A stretch of DNA of 19,248 bases from Betaproteobacteria bacterium (GTDB taxonomy: Bacteria; Pseudomonadota; Gammaproteobacteria; Burkholderiales; SG8-41), in assembly GCA_025356695.1 (NCBI GenBank), contig JANXSE010000057.1, forward strand, positions 1-19,248, written 5' to 3'. The notes beneath the pieces are model-generated. The model was not told where the DNA came from, ran no database searches, and saw only the letters and a program-made list of their open reading frames with translations. The position numbers were made by a program, and so were the translations under genes. Every line of letters starts with the position of its first letter. Positions within the stretch are counted from its first letter, which is position 1. This document shows positions 8,543-16,908 of this stretch, piece after piece.

Positions 8543-8562
8543 CACCGGGCGCGGTCCCGGTG
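8543..8562 (-). terminator. Possible terminator between the DUF4124-glutaredoxin gene and xthA
   Basis: CACCGGG (8543-8549) and CCCGGTG (8556-8562) form a 7-bp stem with a six-base loop. Read leftward, the stem is followed by a T-rich stretch (TTGTTTGATGTTT). It would end the DUF4124-glutaredoxin transcript ahead of xthA. The T-tract is interrupted, so termination may be partial. Confidence 0.45.
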
Positions 8563-8596
8563 AGGTCACGAGCGGGAACGCGCGTGCGGCTCCGGC

Positions 8597-9112
8597 TTAT
8601 TTTTTTTCTGGCGCAGGCGGTGTGCCGCCCACGGGCTTGGCGCCCGGCACGGCAGTGCTGGGGTAGCCGGCCTGGTCGAAGGTCGCGTCCCAATCCGAGG
8701 CCAGATAGCCCTTGATGGTTTTCAGCGTGCCGACCACCAGCAGCGGGATTTCCATGCCGCCGCCCGACAGTTTTTTGAATTCATCGGCTTCGTTGGCGGA
8801 GGTCGGATTTTTTTCGTTGTAAGGGATGCCGCGTTTTTTCAGATGGGCACGCGCGCTGTTGCACAGCTCGCCGCAATCGGTAGCGTAGAGGGTGACGGGG
8901 AAATTTTTCGTCGCCTGTTGCAGACTGTAGGAGCCATCACTTGTCTGCACGGTGTTGCCGCCGAGTTTTTTGGTTTCCACTTTTTTGATGTTGGCGGGTG
9001 GCGGATAGGGCGTGTAATTGACGACACCCTTGTCGTCGACCCAGCGATACATTTCCGCGCCGGTGGCGACGGTGGCGAATGCGACCAGCAGCAGAAGCGC
9101 AAACGTTTTCAT
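8597..9112 (-). CDS. Exported DUF4124-glutaredoxin fusion protein
   Basis: A 171-residue protein with a signal peptide (about residues 1-19, cleavage near TGA-E). A DUF4124 segment follows (EMYRWVDDKGVVNYTPYPPP, 20-39), then a thioredoxin-fold, glutaredoxin-like region at about 72-150. The redox site is DCGELC with Cys80 and Cys84, a C-x3-C spacing rather than the C-x2-C of classical glutaredoxins. A cis-proline candidate is Pro123 in MEIPLLVVG. The C-terminal tail is Pro/Gly-rich. It is presumably a periplasmic thiol-disulfide protein; partner unknown. A strong GGAGG ribosome-binding site eight bases upstream fixes the ATG at 9112. It lies between prlC and xthA, all leftward, and is the second DUF4124 protein in this window. 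Confidence 0.82.
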   Translation of the reverse strand: MKTFALLLLVAFATVATGAEMYRWVDDKGVVNYTPYPPPANIKKVETKKLGGNTVQTSDGSYSLQQATKNFPVTLYATDCGELCNSARAHLKKRGIPYNEKNPTSANEADEFKKLSGGGMEIPLLVVGTLKTIKGYLASDWDATFDQAGYPSTAVPGAKPVGGTPPAPEKK

Positions 9113-9160
9113 GGATTTATCCTCCGTGCAACAATATTTTTTACTCTAACACAAGGAATT

Positions 9161-9180
9161 GCCGGCCGGTAGCGCCGGCC
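9161..9180 (-). terminator. GC-rich hairpin after prlC, possible terminator
   Basis: GGCCGG (9164-9169) and CCGGCC (9175-9180) flank five bases. An alternative pairing of GCCGGC at 9161-9166 and 9174-9179 is also possible. The hairpin lies 11 bases past the prlC stop. Read leftward the following sequence is only modestly T-rich (GGCAATTCCTTG), so the terminator call is tentative. Confidence 0.35.
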
Positions 9181-9190
9181 ATTCGGGAAA

Positions 9191-11239
9191 TCACACCGCG
9201 GCAACCATGCCGTTATGCCGCAGCAACGCGTCGATGTTCGGTTCGCGCCCGCGAAATGCAATAAATGATTCAAGTGCCGGACGGCTGCCGCCCATCGCCA
9301 GCACTTCGTCGCGGAAGCGCGCGCCGATTTCCGGGTTGAGCACACCGCGTTCTTCGAACAGGCTGTAGGCGTCGGCTGATAACACCTCGGCCCATTTGTA
9401 GCTGTAATAGCCGGCCGCATAACCGCCGGCAAAAATATGGCTGAAGCTGTTGGCGAAGCGGTTGAACGCCGGTGGAATGAGGACGGCGACTTCGCGTCGC
9501 ACGGCATCAAGCGCTTCTTTCACGGTTTTGTCGTCGACCACGGCGTCGCTGTGATGCAGCCGAATGTCAAAGAGCGAAAACTCGATCTGCCGCACCGTCT
9601 GCATGCCGCTCTGGAAATTTTTCGCGGCGAGCATCTTGTCGAACAGCGCGCGCGGTAGCGGTGCCTGCGTGTCGACGTGTGCCGTCATCGGTTCGAGCAC
9701 GCGCCATTCCCAGCAATAATTTTCCATGAACTGGCTCGGCAGTTCGACGGCGTCCCACTCGACGCCGTTGATGCCGGACACACCCAGTTCTTCGACCTGT
9801 GTCAGCAGATGATGCAGGCCATGGCCGAATTCGTGGAACAGTGTGATCACTTCGTCGTGCGTGAACAGCGCCGGCCGCTTCTTGCCGCCGCTCTCGCCGA
9901 CGGGCGGCGAGAAATTGCAGTTGAGGTAGGCCACCGGTGTCTGGATGCCTTGCGTGGTGCGACGCCGCGCCATCACCTCGTCCATCCACGCGCCGCCGCG
10001 TTTCGCCTGGCGCGCGTAGAGATCGAGGTAGAACTGGCCGACCAGTTTGTTTTTGTCGTCGTAGATGCCGAAGAAGCGCACATCGGCATGCCAGACCGGC
10101 GCCTTCTCTTCGCGGATGCTTAATCCATAAAGCGTTTCGATCACTTTGAACATGCCCGGCAGCACGCGCGTTTCCGGGAAGTATTGTTTGACCTCCTGGT
10201 CGGAAAAAGCGAAGCGCGTGGCGCGCAGTTTTTCCGAGACGAACGGAATGTCCCAGGCTTCGAGCGGCGGCATTTTCAATTCGTCGCGCGCGAAAGCGTT
10301 GAGTTCTTTGAGGTCGCGCAGTGCAAACGGTTTGGCCTTGACCGCGAGATCTTCGAGAAATTTGATCACCTGCGCCGGTGACTCCGCCATCTTCGCTTCG
10401 AGCGAATAGGCGCCGAAACTTTCAAAGCCGAGCAGCTGCGCCATTTCCCGGCGCAGGTTGACGATCTCCGTGATCAGCGGCGTGTTATCCCATTCCTTTT
10501 TGCCGAATTCCGAGGCGCGCGTGGCGCTGGCGCGGTACATGAGTTCGCGCAGCGGACGGTACTCGGCGTACTGCATGACCGGCAGGTAGGAGGGCGCATG
10601 CAGGGTGAATTTCCAGCCCGGCTTGCTGTCTTTTTCGGCGGCATTGCGCGCCGCTTCCAGCACATCGTCCGGGATGCCCTTAAGTTCTGCTTGGTCACTG
10701 ACGAAATGCCCGTAGCCGTCGGTGGCGTCGAGCAGATTGTCGGAGAAGCGCGAGGTCAGCGCCGAGAGGCGGTCGCGTATTTCGGTGTAACGGAGTTTTT
10801 TGTCTGCGGGTAGTTCGGCGCCGCCCAATTTGAAATCGCGCACTTCGTGTTCGATGACGGCGCGTTGTGCCGCGGTCAGCGCTGCAAATGACGGCGAATC
10901 GTTGAGCGCGCGGTATTTGGCGTAGAGCGCCGGATTTTGTCCAAGTTCGGTGTAGTACTGCGTCAGCTTCGGCAGATTCGAGTTGTAGGCCTCGCGCAGC
11001 TCCGGGCTGTTCATTACCGAGTTCATGTGCCCGACCTGGCCCCAGGCGCGGTTCAGGCGCTCATGCGCGTCGGCCAGTGGCGCGACGAAATTGTCCCAGC
11101 CCGGCGTTGTGCTGTCGGCAGCAAGGCGCGCGATTAACGCGCGGTTTTCCGCCAGCAATTGTTCGGTTGCAGGCGTTACCAGCTCGGGTTTGAAGGCGTC
11201 GAAATGCGGCAGGCCGGAAAAGTCGAGTAATGGATTCAT
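9191..11239 (-). CDS. prlC: Oligopeptidase A (M3 family zinc metallopeptidase)
   Basis: Cytosolic M3 peptidase that degrades oligopeptides, including cleaved signal peptides. The protein is 682 residues from the ATG at 11239, matching the usual 680 or so of PrlC. The zinc-binding motif is HEFGH at 469-473, followed by GLHHLLT, and the third ligand region ELPSQFMENYCWEW lies about 25-35 residues further on. The N terminus MNPLLDFSGLPHFDAFKPELV is characteristic. An in-frame TTG at 11257 would add six residues (FEPAS...) but is not conserved-looking; neither start has a strong ribosome-binding site. The gene lies 99 bases downstream of pyrC' in the same direction and may receive read-through from the pyr operon. 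Confidence 0.95.
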   Translation of the reverse strand: MNPLLDFSGLPHFDAFKPELVTPATEQLLAENRALIARLAADSTTPGWDNFVAPLADAHERLNRAWGQVGHMNSVMNSPELREAYNSNLPKLTQYYTELGQNPALYAKYRALNDSPSFAALTAAQRAVIEHEVRDFKLGGAELPADKKLRYTEIRDRLSALTSRFSDNLLDATDGYGHFVSDQAELKGIPDDVLEAARNAAEKDSKPGWKFTLHAPSYLPVMQYAEYRPLRELMYRASATRASEFGKKEWDNTPLITEIVNLRREMAQLLGFESFGAYSLEAKMAESPAQVIKFLEDLAVKAKPFALRDLKELNAFARDELKMPPLEAWDIPFVSEKLRATRFAFSDQEVKQYFPETRVLPGMFKVIETLYGLSIREEKAPVWHADVRFFGIYDDKNKLVGQFYLDLYARQAKRGGAWMDEVMARRRTTQGIQTPVAYLNCNFSPPVGESGGKKRPALFTHDEVITLFHEFGHGLHHLLTQVEELGVSGINGVEWDAVELPSQFMENYCWEWRVLEPMTAHVDTQAPLPRALFDKMLAAKNFQSGMQTVRQIEFSLFDIRLHHSDAVVDDKTVKEALDAVRREVAVLIPPAFNRFANSFSHIFAGGYAAGYYSYKWAEVLSADAYSLFEERGVLNPEIGARFRDEVLAMGGSRPALESFIAFRGREPNIDALLRHNGMVAAV

Positions 11240-11294
11240 GGAGGCGGGCTCAAACAATCAGAATTGAGAATATGAAACGGGCAACAAATACAGA

Positions 11295-11318
11295 GTCACC
11301 GGCTTGGACGCCGGCGAC
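11295..11318 (-). terminator. Possible hairpin terminator between pyrC' and prlC
   Basis: GTCACCGGC (11295-11303) pairs with GCCGGCGAC (11310-11318), with a G-T type mismatch and a six-base loop. Read leftward it is followed by TCTGTATTTGTTG, a poor U-tract. It lies 20 bases after the pyrC' stop. It may attenuate rather than end transcription. Confidence 0.35.
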
Positions 11319-11338
11319 GCGACAAGGTTCGATCCGGC

Positions 11339-12616
11339 TTACGCCGATTCGTAGACGACCTGGCCTTCGACCAGGGTATAACGCACGCGGCCCTTGAGTT
11401 CGATGCCGGTGAATGGTGTGTTTTTGCCGAGACTTTTCAGCGTGTCCGGGCCGACCTTCCAGTAACGCTGCGGGTCGAAGATGCAGACGTCGGCGGTGGC
11501 ACCCGCTTCGATGCGGCCGGCTTCCACGCCGAGCACGCGGGCGGGATCGGCAGTGATGCGTGCGAGCCCCTGCGCCAGTGGCAGTTTGGCCTCCTCCGCC
11601 CATTTGAGCGTGAGCGGCAGCAGCAGTTCGACGCCGGTGGCGCCAGTCTCCGCCTCGCCGAACGGCAGCTGCTTGGCGTCGTCATCGACCGGCGTGTGAT
11701 CGGAACACAGGGCATCGACGGTGCCGTCGGCAATCGCGGCGCGTAGCGCATCGCGGTCGCGCTGGCTGCGCAGAGGCGGCGTCAGGTTGCAGTTGGCATC
11801 GAAGTAACCGATGTCCATTTCGCACAAATGCGCGTGATGGATGGCGACATCGCAGGTCACGCGCAGTCCGCGTTGTTTGGCTTCGCGCACCATGTTCACG
11901 CCTTCGCCGCTCGACAGACGGCAGATGTGCACGCGCGCGCCGGTTTCGCGCGTCAGCAGCAAGATCGTCGACAGCGCAACCGTCTCCGCGGTGACCGGGA
12001 TCGCCGGCAAGCCAAGGCGGGTGGCGACCTGTCCGTCGTGCGCTACACCGCCGCGCGCGAGTGCGGCATCCTGCGGCCGCAGCCACACCGGGAAATCGAA
12101 GGTTGCGGCGTATTGCAGGGCGCGGAACAGCAACTGGTGATCGGTCAGCGGCGCATCGGCGTGCGAGAAGCCGACGCAACCGGCGTCGGTGAGTTCGGCC
12201 ATTTCCGTCAGTCGCGTGCCTTTCAGGCCGATCGACAGCGCGCCGACCGGATAGACGTGCGACTGGTGCAGATTGCGCGCGCGGAATTTCAGCATCTCCA
12301 CCAGGCCCGGCTCGTCGAGCGGCGGATCGGTGTCGGGCGGGCAGGCGAGGCTGGTGACGCCGCCGGCGACGGCGGCGCTCATTTCGGTTTCGAGCGTAGC
12401 CATATACTCGAAACCCGGTTCGCGCAGGCGCACGGCGAGATCGACGAGGCCGGGGCAGACCACGAGGCCGGCGGCATCAATCGTGCGGTTGGCGGTGAAG
12501 CCAGCCGGTGCGGTGCCGCTGCCGGCGATCTTGCCGGCAGCGATGAAGACATCCTTGTTGGCGTCGGTGCCGCTAGCGGGGTCGATCAGACGGCCGTTTT
12601 TGATGTGGATTTTCAT
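11339..12616 (-). CDS. pyrX: Dihydroorotase-like protein PyrC'/PyrX, predicted noncatalytic ATCase partner
   Basis: A 425-residue amidohydrolase-fold protein homologous to class I dihydroorotase (ring closure of carbamoyl aspartate). The fold framework is clear: PGLVDLAVRLREPG (55-68), GGVTSLACPPDT (85-96), CSDHTPV (304-310) and the C-terminal GRIEAGATADVCIFDP. However, the zinc ligands are largely gone. The usual HxH is Ala61-Val-Arg63; the loop that should give a histidine reads WLRPQD (178-183); the HVS-type histidine is Arg233 in HICRLSS. Only Asp306 of the SDH motif remains. In Pseudomonas such degenerate homologues (PyrC'/PyrX) are inactive and needed to assemble aspartate transcarbamoylase. 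Here the gene lies six bases after pyrB, which supports the same role. A separate active dihydroorotase should exist elsewhere in the genome. Confidence 0.9.
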   Translation of the reverse strand: MKIHIKNGRLIDPASGTDANKDVFIAAGKIAGSGTAPAGFTANRTIDAAGLVVCPGLVDLAVRLREPGFEYMATLETEMSAAVAGGVTSLACPPDTDPPLDEPGLVEMLKFRARNLHQSHVYPVGALSIGLKGTRLTEMAELTDAGCVGFSHADAPLTDHQLLFRALQYAATFDFPVWLRPQDAALARGGVAHDGQVATRLGLPAIPVTAETVALSTILLLTRETGARVHICRLSSGEGVNMVREAKQRGLRVTCDVAIHHAHLCEMDIGYFDANCNLTPPLRSQRDRDALRAAIADGTVDALCSDHTPVDDDAKQLPFGEAETGATGVELLLPLTLKWAEEAKLPLAQGLARITADPARVLGVEAGRIEAGATADVCIFDPQRYWKVGPDTLKSLGKNTPFTGIELKGRVRYTLVEGQVVYESA

Positions 12617-12622
12617 ACGCGC

Positions 12623-13579
12623 TCAGTTCCCGGCCAGTATGCTCATGACGGCCATGCGGATTGCAATGCCGAAGGTGACCTGCGGCAGGATCACCGACTG
12701 TTTGCCGTCGGCGACGCTCGAATCGATTTCGACGCCGCGGTTCATCGGCCCCGGATGCAGCACGATGGCGTCGGGTTTCGCCAGCGCCAGTTTTTCCGCG
12801 GTGAGGCCGTAGGATTTGAAAAATTCCTGCGGCGAGGGCAGGAAGGCGCCCTGCATGCGCTCGTTCTGCAGGCGCAGCATCATGATGACGTCGACATCTT
12901 TCAATCCCTTCGACATGTCGTGATAGACCTGCACACCGAGGTCTTCGACGTGCGAGGGCAGCAATGTCTTTGGCCCGATGACGCGCAGTTCCGGCACGCC
13001 GAGTGTCGTCAGTGCGTGAATCTGCGAACGTGCTACCCGCGAATGCAGGACATCGCCGACGATGGCGACCCGCAGTTGCGTGAAATCTTTCTTGTAGCGG
13101 CGCACCGTGAACATGTCGAGCAGGCCCTGCGTCGGATGCGCATGGCGGCCGTCGCCGGCGTTGATGACGTGGATGTCGGGGCTGACGTGGCGCGCGATCA
13201 GATAAGGCGCGCCGCTTTGCGCATGGCGCACGATGAACATGTCGGCCTGCATCGCCGACAGGTTGGCCACGGTGTCGAGCACCGATTCGCCTTTCGACTG
13301 CGACGACACGTTGATGGCGAGGTTGATGACGTCGGCCGACAGCCGCTTGGCCGCAATCTCGAAGGTGGTGCGCGTGCGCGTCGACGGTTCGAAGAACAGG
13401 TTGAAGATCGCCTGGCCGCGTAGCAGCGGCACTTTTTTCACTTCGCGCTGCGTCACGCCGACAAACGATTCGGCGGTGTCGAGGATCTGCCGCAGGATGT
13501 CGGCGGGCAGCCCCTCGATCGATAACAGATGATGCAGCTCGCCGTTCTTGTTGAGTTGCGGGTTTTTGTGCAGAAACAT
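12623..13579 (-). CDS. pyrB: Aspartate carbamoyltransferase catalytic subunit
   Basis: Catalyses carbamoyl phosphate + aspartate to carbamoyl aspartate, the committed step of pyrimidine synthesis. The 318 residues contain the carbamoyl-phosphate loop [10 protein letters not shown] (62-71), the mobile catalytic loop SSQSKGES (92-99, Lys96), HPTQ (148-151) and the aspartate-binding segment [10 protein letters not shown] (275-284). All are intact. No pyrI regulatory subunit gene is present in the window. Instead the dihydroorotase-like gene follows after six bases, the arrangement of class A dodecameric ATCases. Upstream is pyrR, with 12 bases between its stop and the pyrB ATG. The N terminus carries about 15 residues ahead of the LLSIEGL start of the fold. 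Confidence 0.97.
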   Translation of the reverse strand: MFLHKNPQLNKNGELHHLLSIEGLPADILRQILDTAESFVGVTQREVKKVPLLRGQAIFNLFFEPSTRTRTTFEIAAKRLSADVINLAINVSSQSKGESVLDTVANLSAMQADMFIVRHAQSGAPYLIARHVSPDIHVINAGDGRHAHPTQGLLDMFTVRRYKKDFTQLRVAIVGDVLHSRVARSQIHALTTLGVPELRVIGPKTLLPSHVEDLGVQVYHDMSKGLKDVDVIMMLRLQNERMQGAFLPSPQEFFKSYGLTAEKLALAKPDAIVLHPGPMNRGVEIDSSVADGKQSVILPQVTFGIAIRMAVMSILAGN

Positions 13580-13591
13580 CAGGCCTGTCCG

Positions 13592-14098
13592 CTATTTAAT
13601 GGGTTGCATGACGAGGCGCAACTTGTCGCCCCCCGCTTGTTCGAGATCGATGCTGGCATCCGCCGGCACCGCCAGCGTGGCGCCGACGAATTGCGCGGCG
13701 ATCGGCAGCTCGCGCCCGCCGCGATCGACGAGTGCCGCCAGCCGGATGCTGGCCGGCCTGCCGTAGTCGAAGAGTTCGTTCATGGCGGCGCGTATGGTGC
13801 GCCCGGTAAAGAGCACGTCGTCGACCAGAACCAGCTCGCGGCCGTCGACTTCAAACGGAATCGTCGAGGGCGCCACCTTGCGCTTGAGTCCCTTGCTGTG
13901 GAAATCGTCGCGATAAAAAGAAATATCGAGCGTGCCCACCGGCAGGGCGAGGCCGAGTTCCTTATGCAGGCGGTCGGCCAGCCAGGCACCGCCGGTGACG
14001 ATGCCGATCAAAGCGGTCTGCGCGGTCATGTGCGGACGCATTTGCGCAGCCAGCGTTTTGAGCAGCGCCTCGGCGTCCGGTAAATCAGTGTGCGTCAT
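13592..14098 (-). CDS. pyrR: Pyrimidine operon regulator / uracil phosphoribosyltransferase PyrR
   Basis: A 168-residue phosphoribosyltransferase-fold protein. The PRPP-binding signature is LVLVDDVLFTGRT (89-101), preceded by IVTGGAWLADRLH and the flexible loop FYRDDFHSKGLKRKVAPSTIPF (61-82), typical of PyrR. In Bacillus PyrR binds pyr mRNA and has weak UPRTase activity; in Gram-negatives its role is less uniform. I see no obvious anti-terminator/terminator pair in the short pyrR-pyrB spacer. The ATG overlaps the ruvX stop in an ATGA (14095-14098), suggesting translational coupling. It is the third gene of the yqgE operon. Confidence 0.94.
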   Translation of the reverse strand: MTHTDLPDAEALLKTLAAQMRPHMTAQTALIGIVTGGAWLADRLHKELGLALPVGTLDISFYRDDFHSKGLKRKVAPSTIPFEVDGRELVLVDDVLFTGRTIRAAMNELFDYGRPASIRLAALVDRGGRELPIAAQFVGATLAVPADASIDLEQAGGDKLRLVMQPIK

Positions 14099-14544
14099 GA
14101 CGGGCGTCCATTGCGATCAAGAAAGTCCTGCAGTATATGTTGCGCGGCCACCGAGTCCACCACCGCTTTGCGTTTGTGCGAATTGACGCCCGATTCGCCG
14201 AGGCTGGATTCGGCAGCGGCCGAGGTCAGGCGCTCGTCGATGAATGTAACCGGCAGATTGAAGCGCCGCGCCAGTTCGCCGGCGAATTTGCGTGCCAGCC
14301 GCGAAATTTCGTGTTCGGTGCCGTCCATATGCGCCGGCAGGCCGACCACCAGCAGTGCCGGCTGCCATTCGCGGACCATCGCCTCGATGGCTGCGTAACG
14401 GCGTTGCTTGTCGGCGGCGTGTATGGTCGTCAGCGGATGGGCGATGCCGATCGCGGTTTCACCGATCGCCGTGCCGATGCGTTTTTCGCCGAAGTCGAAG
14501 GCGAGCACGGTGCCGCGGGGCGTGGTTCTTTCGGCATCTGTCAT
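14095..14544 (-). CDS. ruvX: Holliday junction resolvase-like RuvX/YqgF (pre-16S rRNA nuclease)
   Basis: RNase H-fold protein of the YqgF family, implicated in maturing the 5' end of 16S rRNA and earlier annotated as a Holliday junction resolvase. From the chosen ATG at 14544 it has 149 residues. It shows AFDFGEKRIG with Asp17, the FIDERLTS segment with Glu104, and HKRKAVVDSVAAQHIL with Asp130, the acidic active-site set. Other in-frame ATGs at 14565 and 14628 exist. I prefer 14544 because family members have only about 10-15 residues before the TVLAFDFG strand, but no candidate has a clear ribosome-binding site. The 3' end overlaps pyrR by four bases. The widespread yqgE-ruvX pairing supports the identity. 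Confidence 0.92.
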   Translation of the reverse strand: MTDAERTTPRGTVLAFDFGEKRIGTAIGETAIGIAHPLTTIHAADKQRRYAAIEAMVREWQPALLVVGLPAHMDGTEHEISRLARKFAGELARRFNLPVTFIDERLTSAAAESSLGESGVNSHKRKAVVDSVAAQHILQDFLDRNGRPS

Positions 14545-14622
14545 GGGCGATGAATCAACCGACATAAACGTGGGCGGATGGAACAGCGGGCCAATAACGG
14601 TCGGTTGCACGGTTGCCTGCCA

Positions 14623-14657
14623 CCTCACGCCCCACCTCTCACGCCTCTCGCTTCACG
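14623..14657. repeat. Five degenerate heptamer repeats (consensus CCTCACG)
   Basis: Read on the plus strand, five consecutive 7-base units follow one another: CCTCACG, CCCCACC, TCTCACG, CCTCTCG, CTTCACG. The array covers the yqgE stop codon (14653-14655) and runs into the yqgE-ruvX spacer. No coding role is evident. Confidence 0.55.
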
Positions 14658-15213
14658 CATGTCCGGCCTCTTCGGAAAGGCTAGTGAAATCGATGCCGAG
14701 CAAATGCATCGCGGCGGGCACGCGTTCTTCGCAGGGCAGCGCAAAGAGCACATCCTTGTCGGCGGGCACGGTAAGCCAGGCATTTTGCGCGAGTTCGCTC
14801 TCGATCTGGCCGGCGCCCCAGCCGGCGTAGCCGAGGGTGACGAATATCTGTTCGGGGCCGTTGCCGCGCGCCACCGCCTGCAAAATGTCCTTGGAGGTTG
14901 TCAGGCCGACTTCGGCGTTGATCGACAGCGTCGATTGCCATTTTCCGCCCGGGCCGTGCAGCACGAAGCCGCGGTCGGTCTGCACGGGGCCGCCGTAGTG
15001 CACCTGGAGGCCGGCGCAATGATCGTCGGTGATGGGGATGCTGACCTGCTCAAGGAGCTTCGACAAGGCAAGATCGATCGGGCGGTTGATCACCACGCCG
15101 AGCGCGCCTTTCTCGTTGTGCTCGCAGATATACGTCAGGGTCTTGGAAAAATGCGGGTCGGCCATGTTGGGCATGGCGATCAGGAAATGGTGCGTGAGGT
15201 TCACTGATTGCAT
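14653..15213 (-). CDS. yqgE: YqgE/AlgH family protein (DUF179)
   Basis: A 186-residue protein of the conserved YqgE/AlgH family, whose biochemical function is not established. The signature N terminus is seen: [20 protein letters not shown] (6-25), followed by [18 protein letters not shown] (28-45), then [15 protein letters not shown] and the [15 protein letters not shown] segment in the middle of the protein. Length is typical (about 185-190). No signal peptide or membrane helix. It is the first gene of the leftward yqgE-ruvX-pyrR-pyrB-pyrC' series, with a good sigma-70 promoter 56-84 bases upstream of its ATG. Downstream, 108 bases separate it from the chosen ruvX start, partly occupied by heptamer repeats. 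Confidence 0.93.
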   Translation of the reverse strand: MQSVNLTHHFLIAMPNMADPHFSKTLTYICEHNEKGALGVVINRPIDLALSKLLEQVSIPITDDHCAGLQVHYGGPVQTDRGFVLHGPGGKWQSTLSINAEVGLTTSKDILQAVARGNGPEQIFVTLGYAGWGAGQIESELAQNAWLTVPADKDVLFALPCEERVPAAMHLLGIDFTSLSEEAGHA

Positions 15214-15268
15214 GTACTTGGGGTTTCTGTTCCCGCTGGCCTCGCGCCTGATTGAACGTTCGGCTACT

Positions 15269-15297
15269 ATTGTAAACGCAGCGCCGCCTCTTCACAA
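15269..15297 (-). promoter_or_regulatory. yqgE: Sigma-70 promoter of the yqgE-ruvX-pyr operon
   Basis: On the minus strand TTGTGA (15292-15297) and TACAAT (15269-15274) are spaced by exactly 17 bases. The -10 box matches five of six and the -35 box four of six. Transcription would begin near 15262, about 50 bases before the yqgE ATG. No other promoter-like sequence stands out in the divergent 15214-15449 region, and none is clear for phr. Confidence 0.6.
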
Positions 15298-15449
15298 TTG
15301 ACGGCGCGCGAACACGTGACTGGCGAAATCGGCCGTGCGCGGGTTGCGCCCAGGCACTTGCTTCCGCCCCGGATTGCTTCACTCAGGCGGTGTCGCGAGT
15401 GTCCCGGCGAAATCCGGCCTGAAATCGCGCTTCGAACAGGGAATTCCGC

Positions 15450-16871
15450 TTGAATTACAAAACCGCCCTTGTCTGGTTCCGCCGCGACCTGCGCGCGCAC
15501 GATCACGCCGCGCTGGCGCGTGCGCTGGCGGCCACCGGCCGCGTGTATTGCGCTTTTGTCTTCGATCGCGACATCCTCGACAGTCTGGCGCGCCGCGACC
15601 GCCGCGTCGAGTTCATCTGGCACAGCGTGCGCGAACTCGATCAGGTGCTGCGAGCGCAGGGCGGCGGACTGCTTATCGTGCACGGGCAGGCGCGCGCGGA
15701 AATTCCGGCGCTGGCGGCACGCCTGAAGGCGGAGGTCGTGTTTGCCAATGAAGATTACGAGCCGGCTGCGGTGGCGCGCGACGCGGCGGTGCGCAAGGCG
15801 CTGGACGCCGGCGGCATCGATTTTGTCGCCGGCAAAGACCAGGTCATCTTCGAAAAGAGCGAGGTGCTGACGCAGGACGGTCGACCGTTCAGCGTGTTCA
15901 CGCCCTACAAGAACGCCTGGTTGAAACGCCTGACCGACAGTGATCTGCGGCCGCGCGCGGTCGAACCCGCCCGCGGCCAGTTGGCCGTGGCGCCGGGTTT
16001 TGCATTGCCCTCGCTCGAAGCGCTGGGTTTCGAAACAACCAACCTGCTTGAGCTCGGCATCCAGCCCGGTGTCAGCGGCGCCGATGCGCTGTTCGAGGAT
16101 TTCAAGGCGCGCATGGCCGCCTATCACGAGCGCCGCGATTTCCCGGCAGTGAAAGGGCCGAGTTATCTGTCGGTGCATCTGCGCTTCGGCACGATTTCGA
16201 TCCGCGCGCTGGCGGCCGCGGCCTGGCACGACGCCGGCCGCGGCGCCGCGGTCTGGCTGTCGGAGCTGGTGTGGCGCGATTTCTACGCCATGATCCTGCA
16301 TCACCATCCGCGCGTGGTGACGCAGGCCTTTCGCCCCGAATACGATGCGATTGTTTTTCCCAACGACAAAGCGCGCTTTGCCGCGTGGTGCGAAGCGCGC
16401 ACCGGCTATCCGCTGGTCGACGCGGCAATGCGCCAGTTGAACCAGACCGGCTACATGCACAACCGCCTGCGCATGGTCGTTGCGTCTTTTCTGGTGAAAG
16501 ACCTGCACATCGACTGGCGTTGGGGCGAGCGTTATTTCGCCGAGCAGTTGAACGATTTCGATCTCTCGGCCAACAACGGCGGCTGGCAGTGGGCGTCTTC
16601 CACCGGCTGCGACGCGCAACCGTACTTCCGCATTTTCAATCCGGTCACGCAGTCGGAAAAATTTGATGCCAAAGGCGAGTTCATCCGTAAATATGTGCCC
16701 GAACTCAAAGGCTGCAGCGAACGCCAGATCCATGCGCCCTGGCTGATGAACGCCGCGCAGCAAGCGGCCGCCGGCGTGGTGATCGGCCGCGATTATCCGT
16801 CGCCGGTGGTCGATCACGCTGCGGCGCGCGCCGTCACGCTTGAGTTGTACAAGAAAGTGCGCAGCGTCTAG
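15450..16871 (+). CDS. phrB: Deoxyribodipyrimidine photo-lyase (cryptochrome/photolyase family, class I)
   Basis: Flavoenzyme that splits UV-induced cyclobutane pyrimidine dimers using blue light. The 473-residue length equals that of class I CPD photolyases. The N-terminal antenna-binding Rossmann domain starts TALVWFRRDLRAHDHAAL (5-22). The FAD domain contains LSELVWRDFYAMIL, the stretch ending ANNGGWQWASSTGCDAQPYF (NNGGWQW at 375-381), and FNPVTQSEKFD. The C terminus YPSPVVDHAAARAVTLELY is also typical. Translation begins at a TTG (15450), supported by an AGGGA site about eight bases upstream and by conservation of the residues right after it; no ATG fits. It is divergent from yqgE and followed after 37 bases by rsmE, which may be co-transcribed. 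Confidence 0.95.
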   Translation: MNYKTALVWFRRDLRAHDHAALARALAATGRVYCAFVFDRDILDSLARRDRRVEFIWHSVRELDQVLRAQGGGLLIVHGQARAEIPALAARLKAEVVFANEDYEPAAVARDAAVRKALDAGGIDFVAGKDQVIFEKSEVLTQDGRPFSVFTPYKNAWLKRLTDSDLRPRAVEPARGQLAVAPGFALPSLEALGFETTNLLELGIQPGVSGADALFEDFKARMAAYHERRDFPAVKGPSYLSVHLRFGTISIRALAAAAWHDAGRGAAVWLSELVWRDFYAMILHHHPRVVTQAFRPEYDAIVFPNDKARFAAWCEARTGYPLVDAAMRQLNQTGYMHNRLRMVVASFLVKDLHIDWRWGERYFAEQLNDFDLSANNGGWQWASSTGCDAQPYFRIFNPVTQSEKFDAKGEFIRKYVPELKGCSERQIHAPWLMNAAQQAAAGVVIGRDYPSPVVDHAAARAVTLELYKKVRSV

Positions 16872-16908
16872 CGCGTTCGCTGCAAATCACGCATGGCATA
16901 ATCACCTC

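Noticed and set aside
11828..13423. 531-codon plus-strand frame opposite pyrB and pyrC'
   Set aside because: Composition is typical of a shadow frame (Arg, His, Gln, Ala-rich) and it spans two well-defined genes on the other strand.
15267..16817. 516-codon minus-strand frame opposite the photolyase gene
   Set aside because: Shadow of phrB codon usage; no motif, and it would run into the yqgE promoter region.
16840..16908. N-terminal extension of RsmE from the ATG at 16840
   Set aside because: The 23 extra residues overlap the phr coding end, show no RsmE character, and the ATG at 16909 gives the family length.
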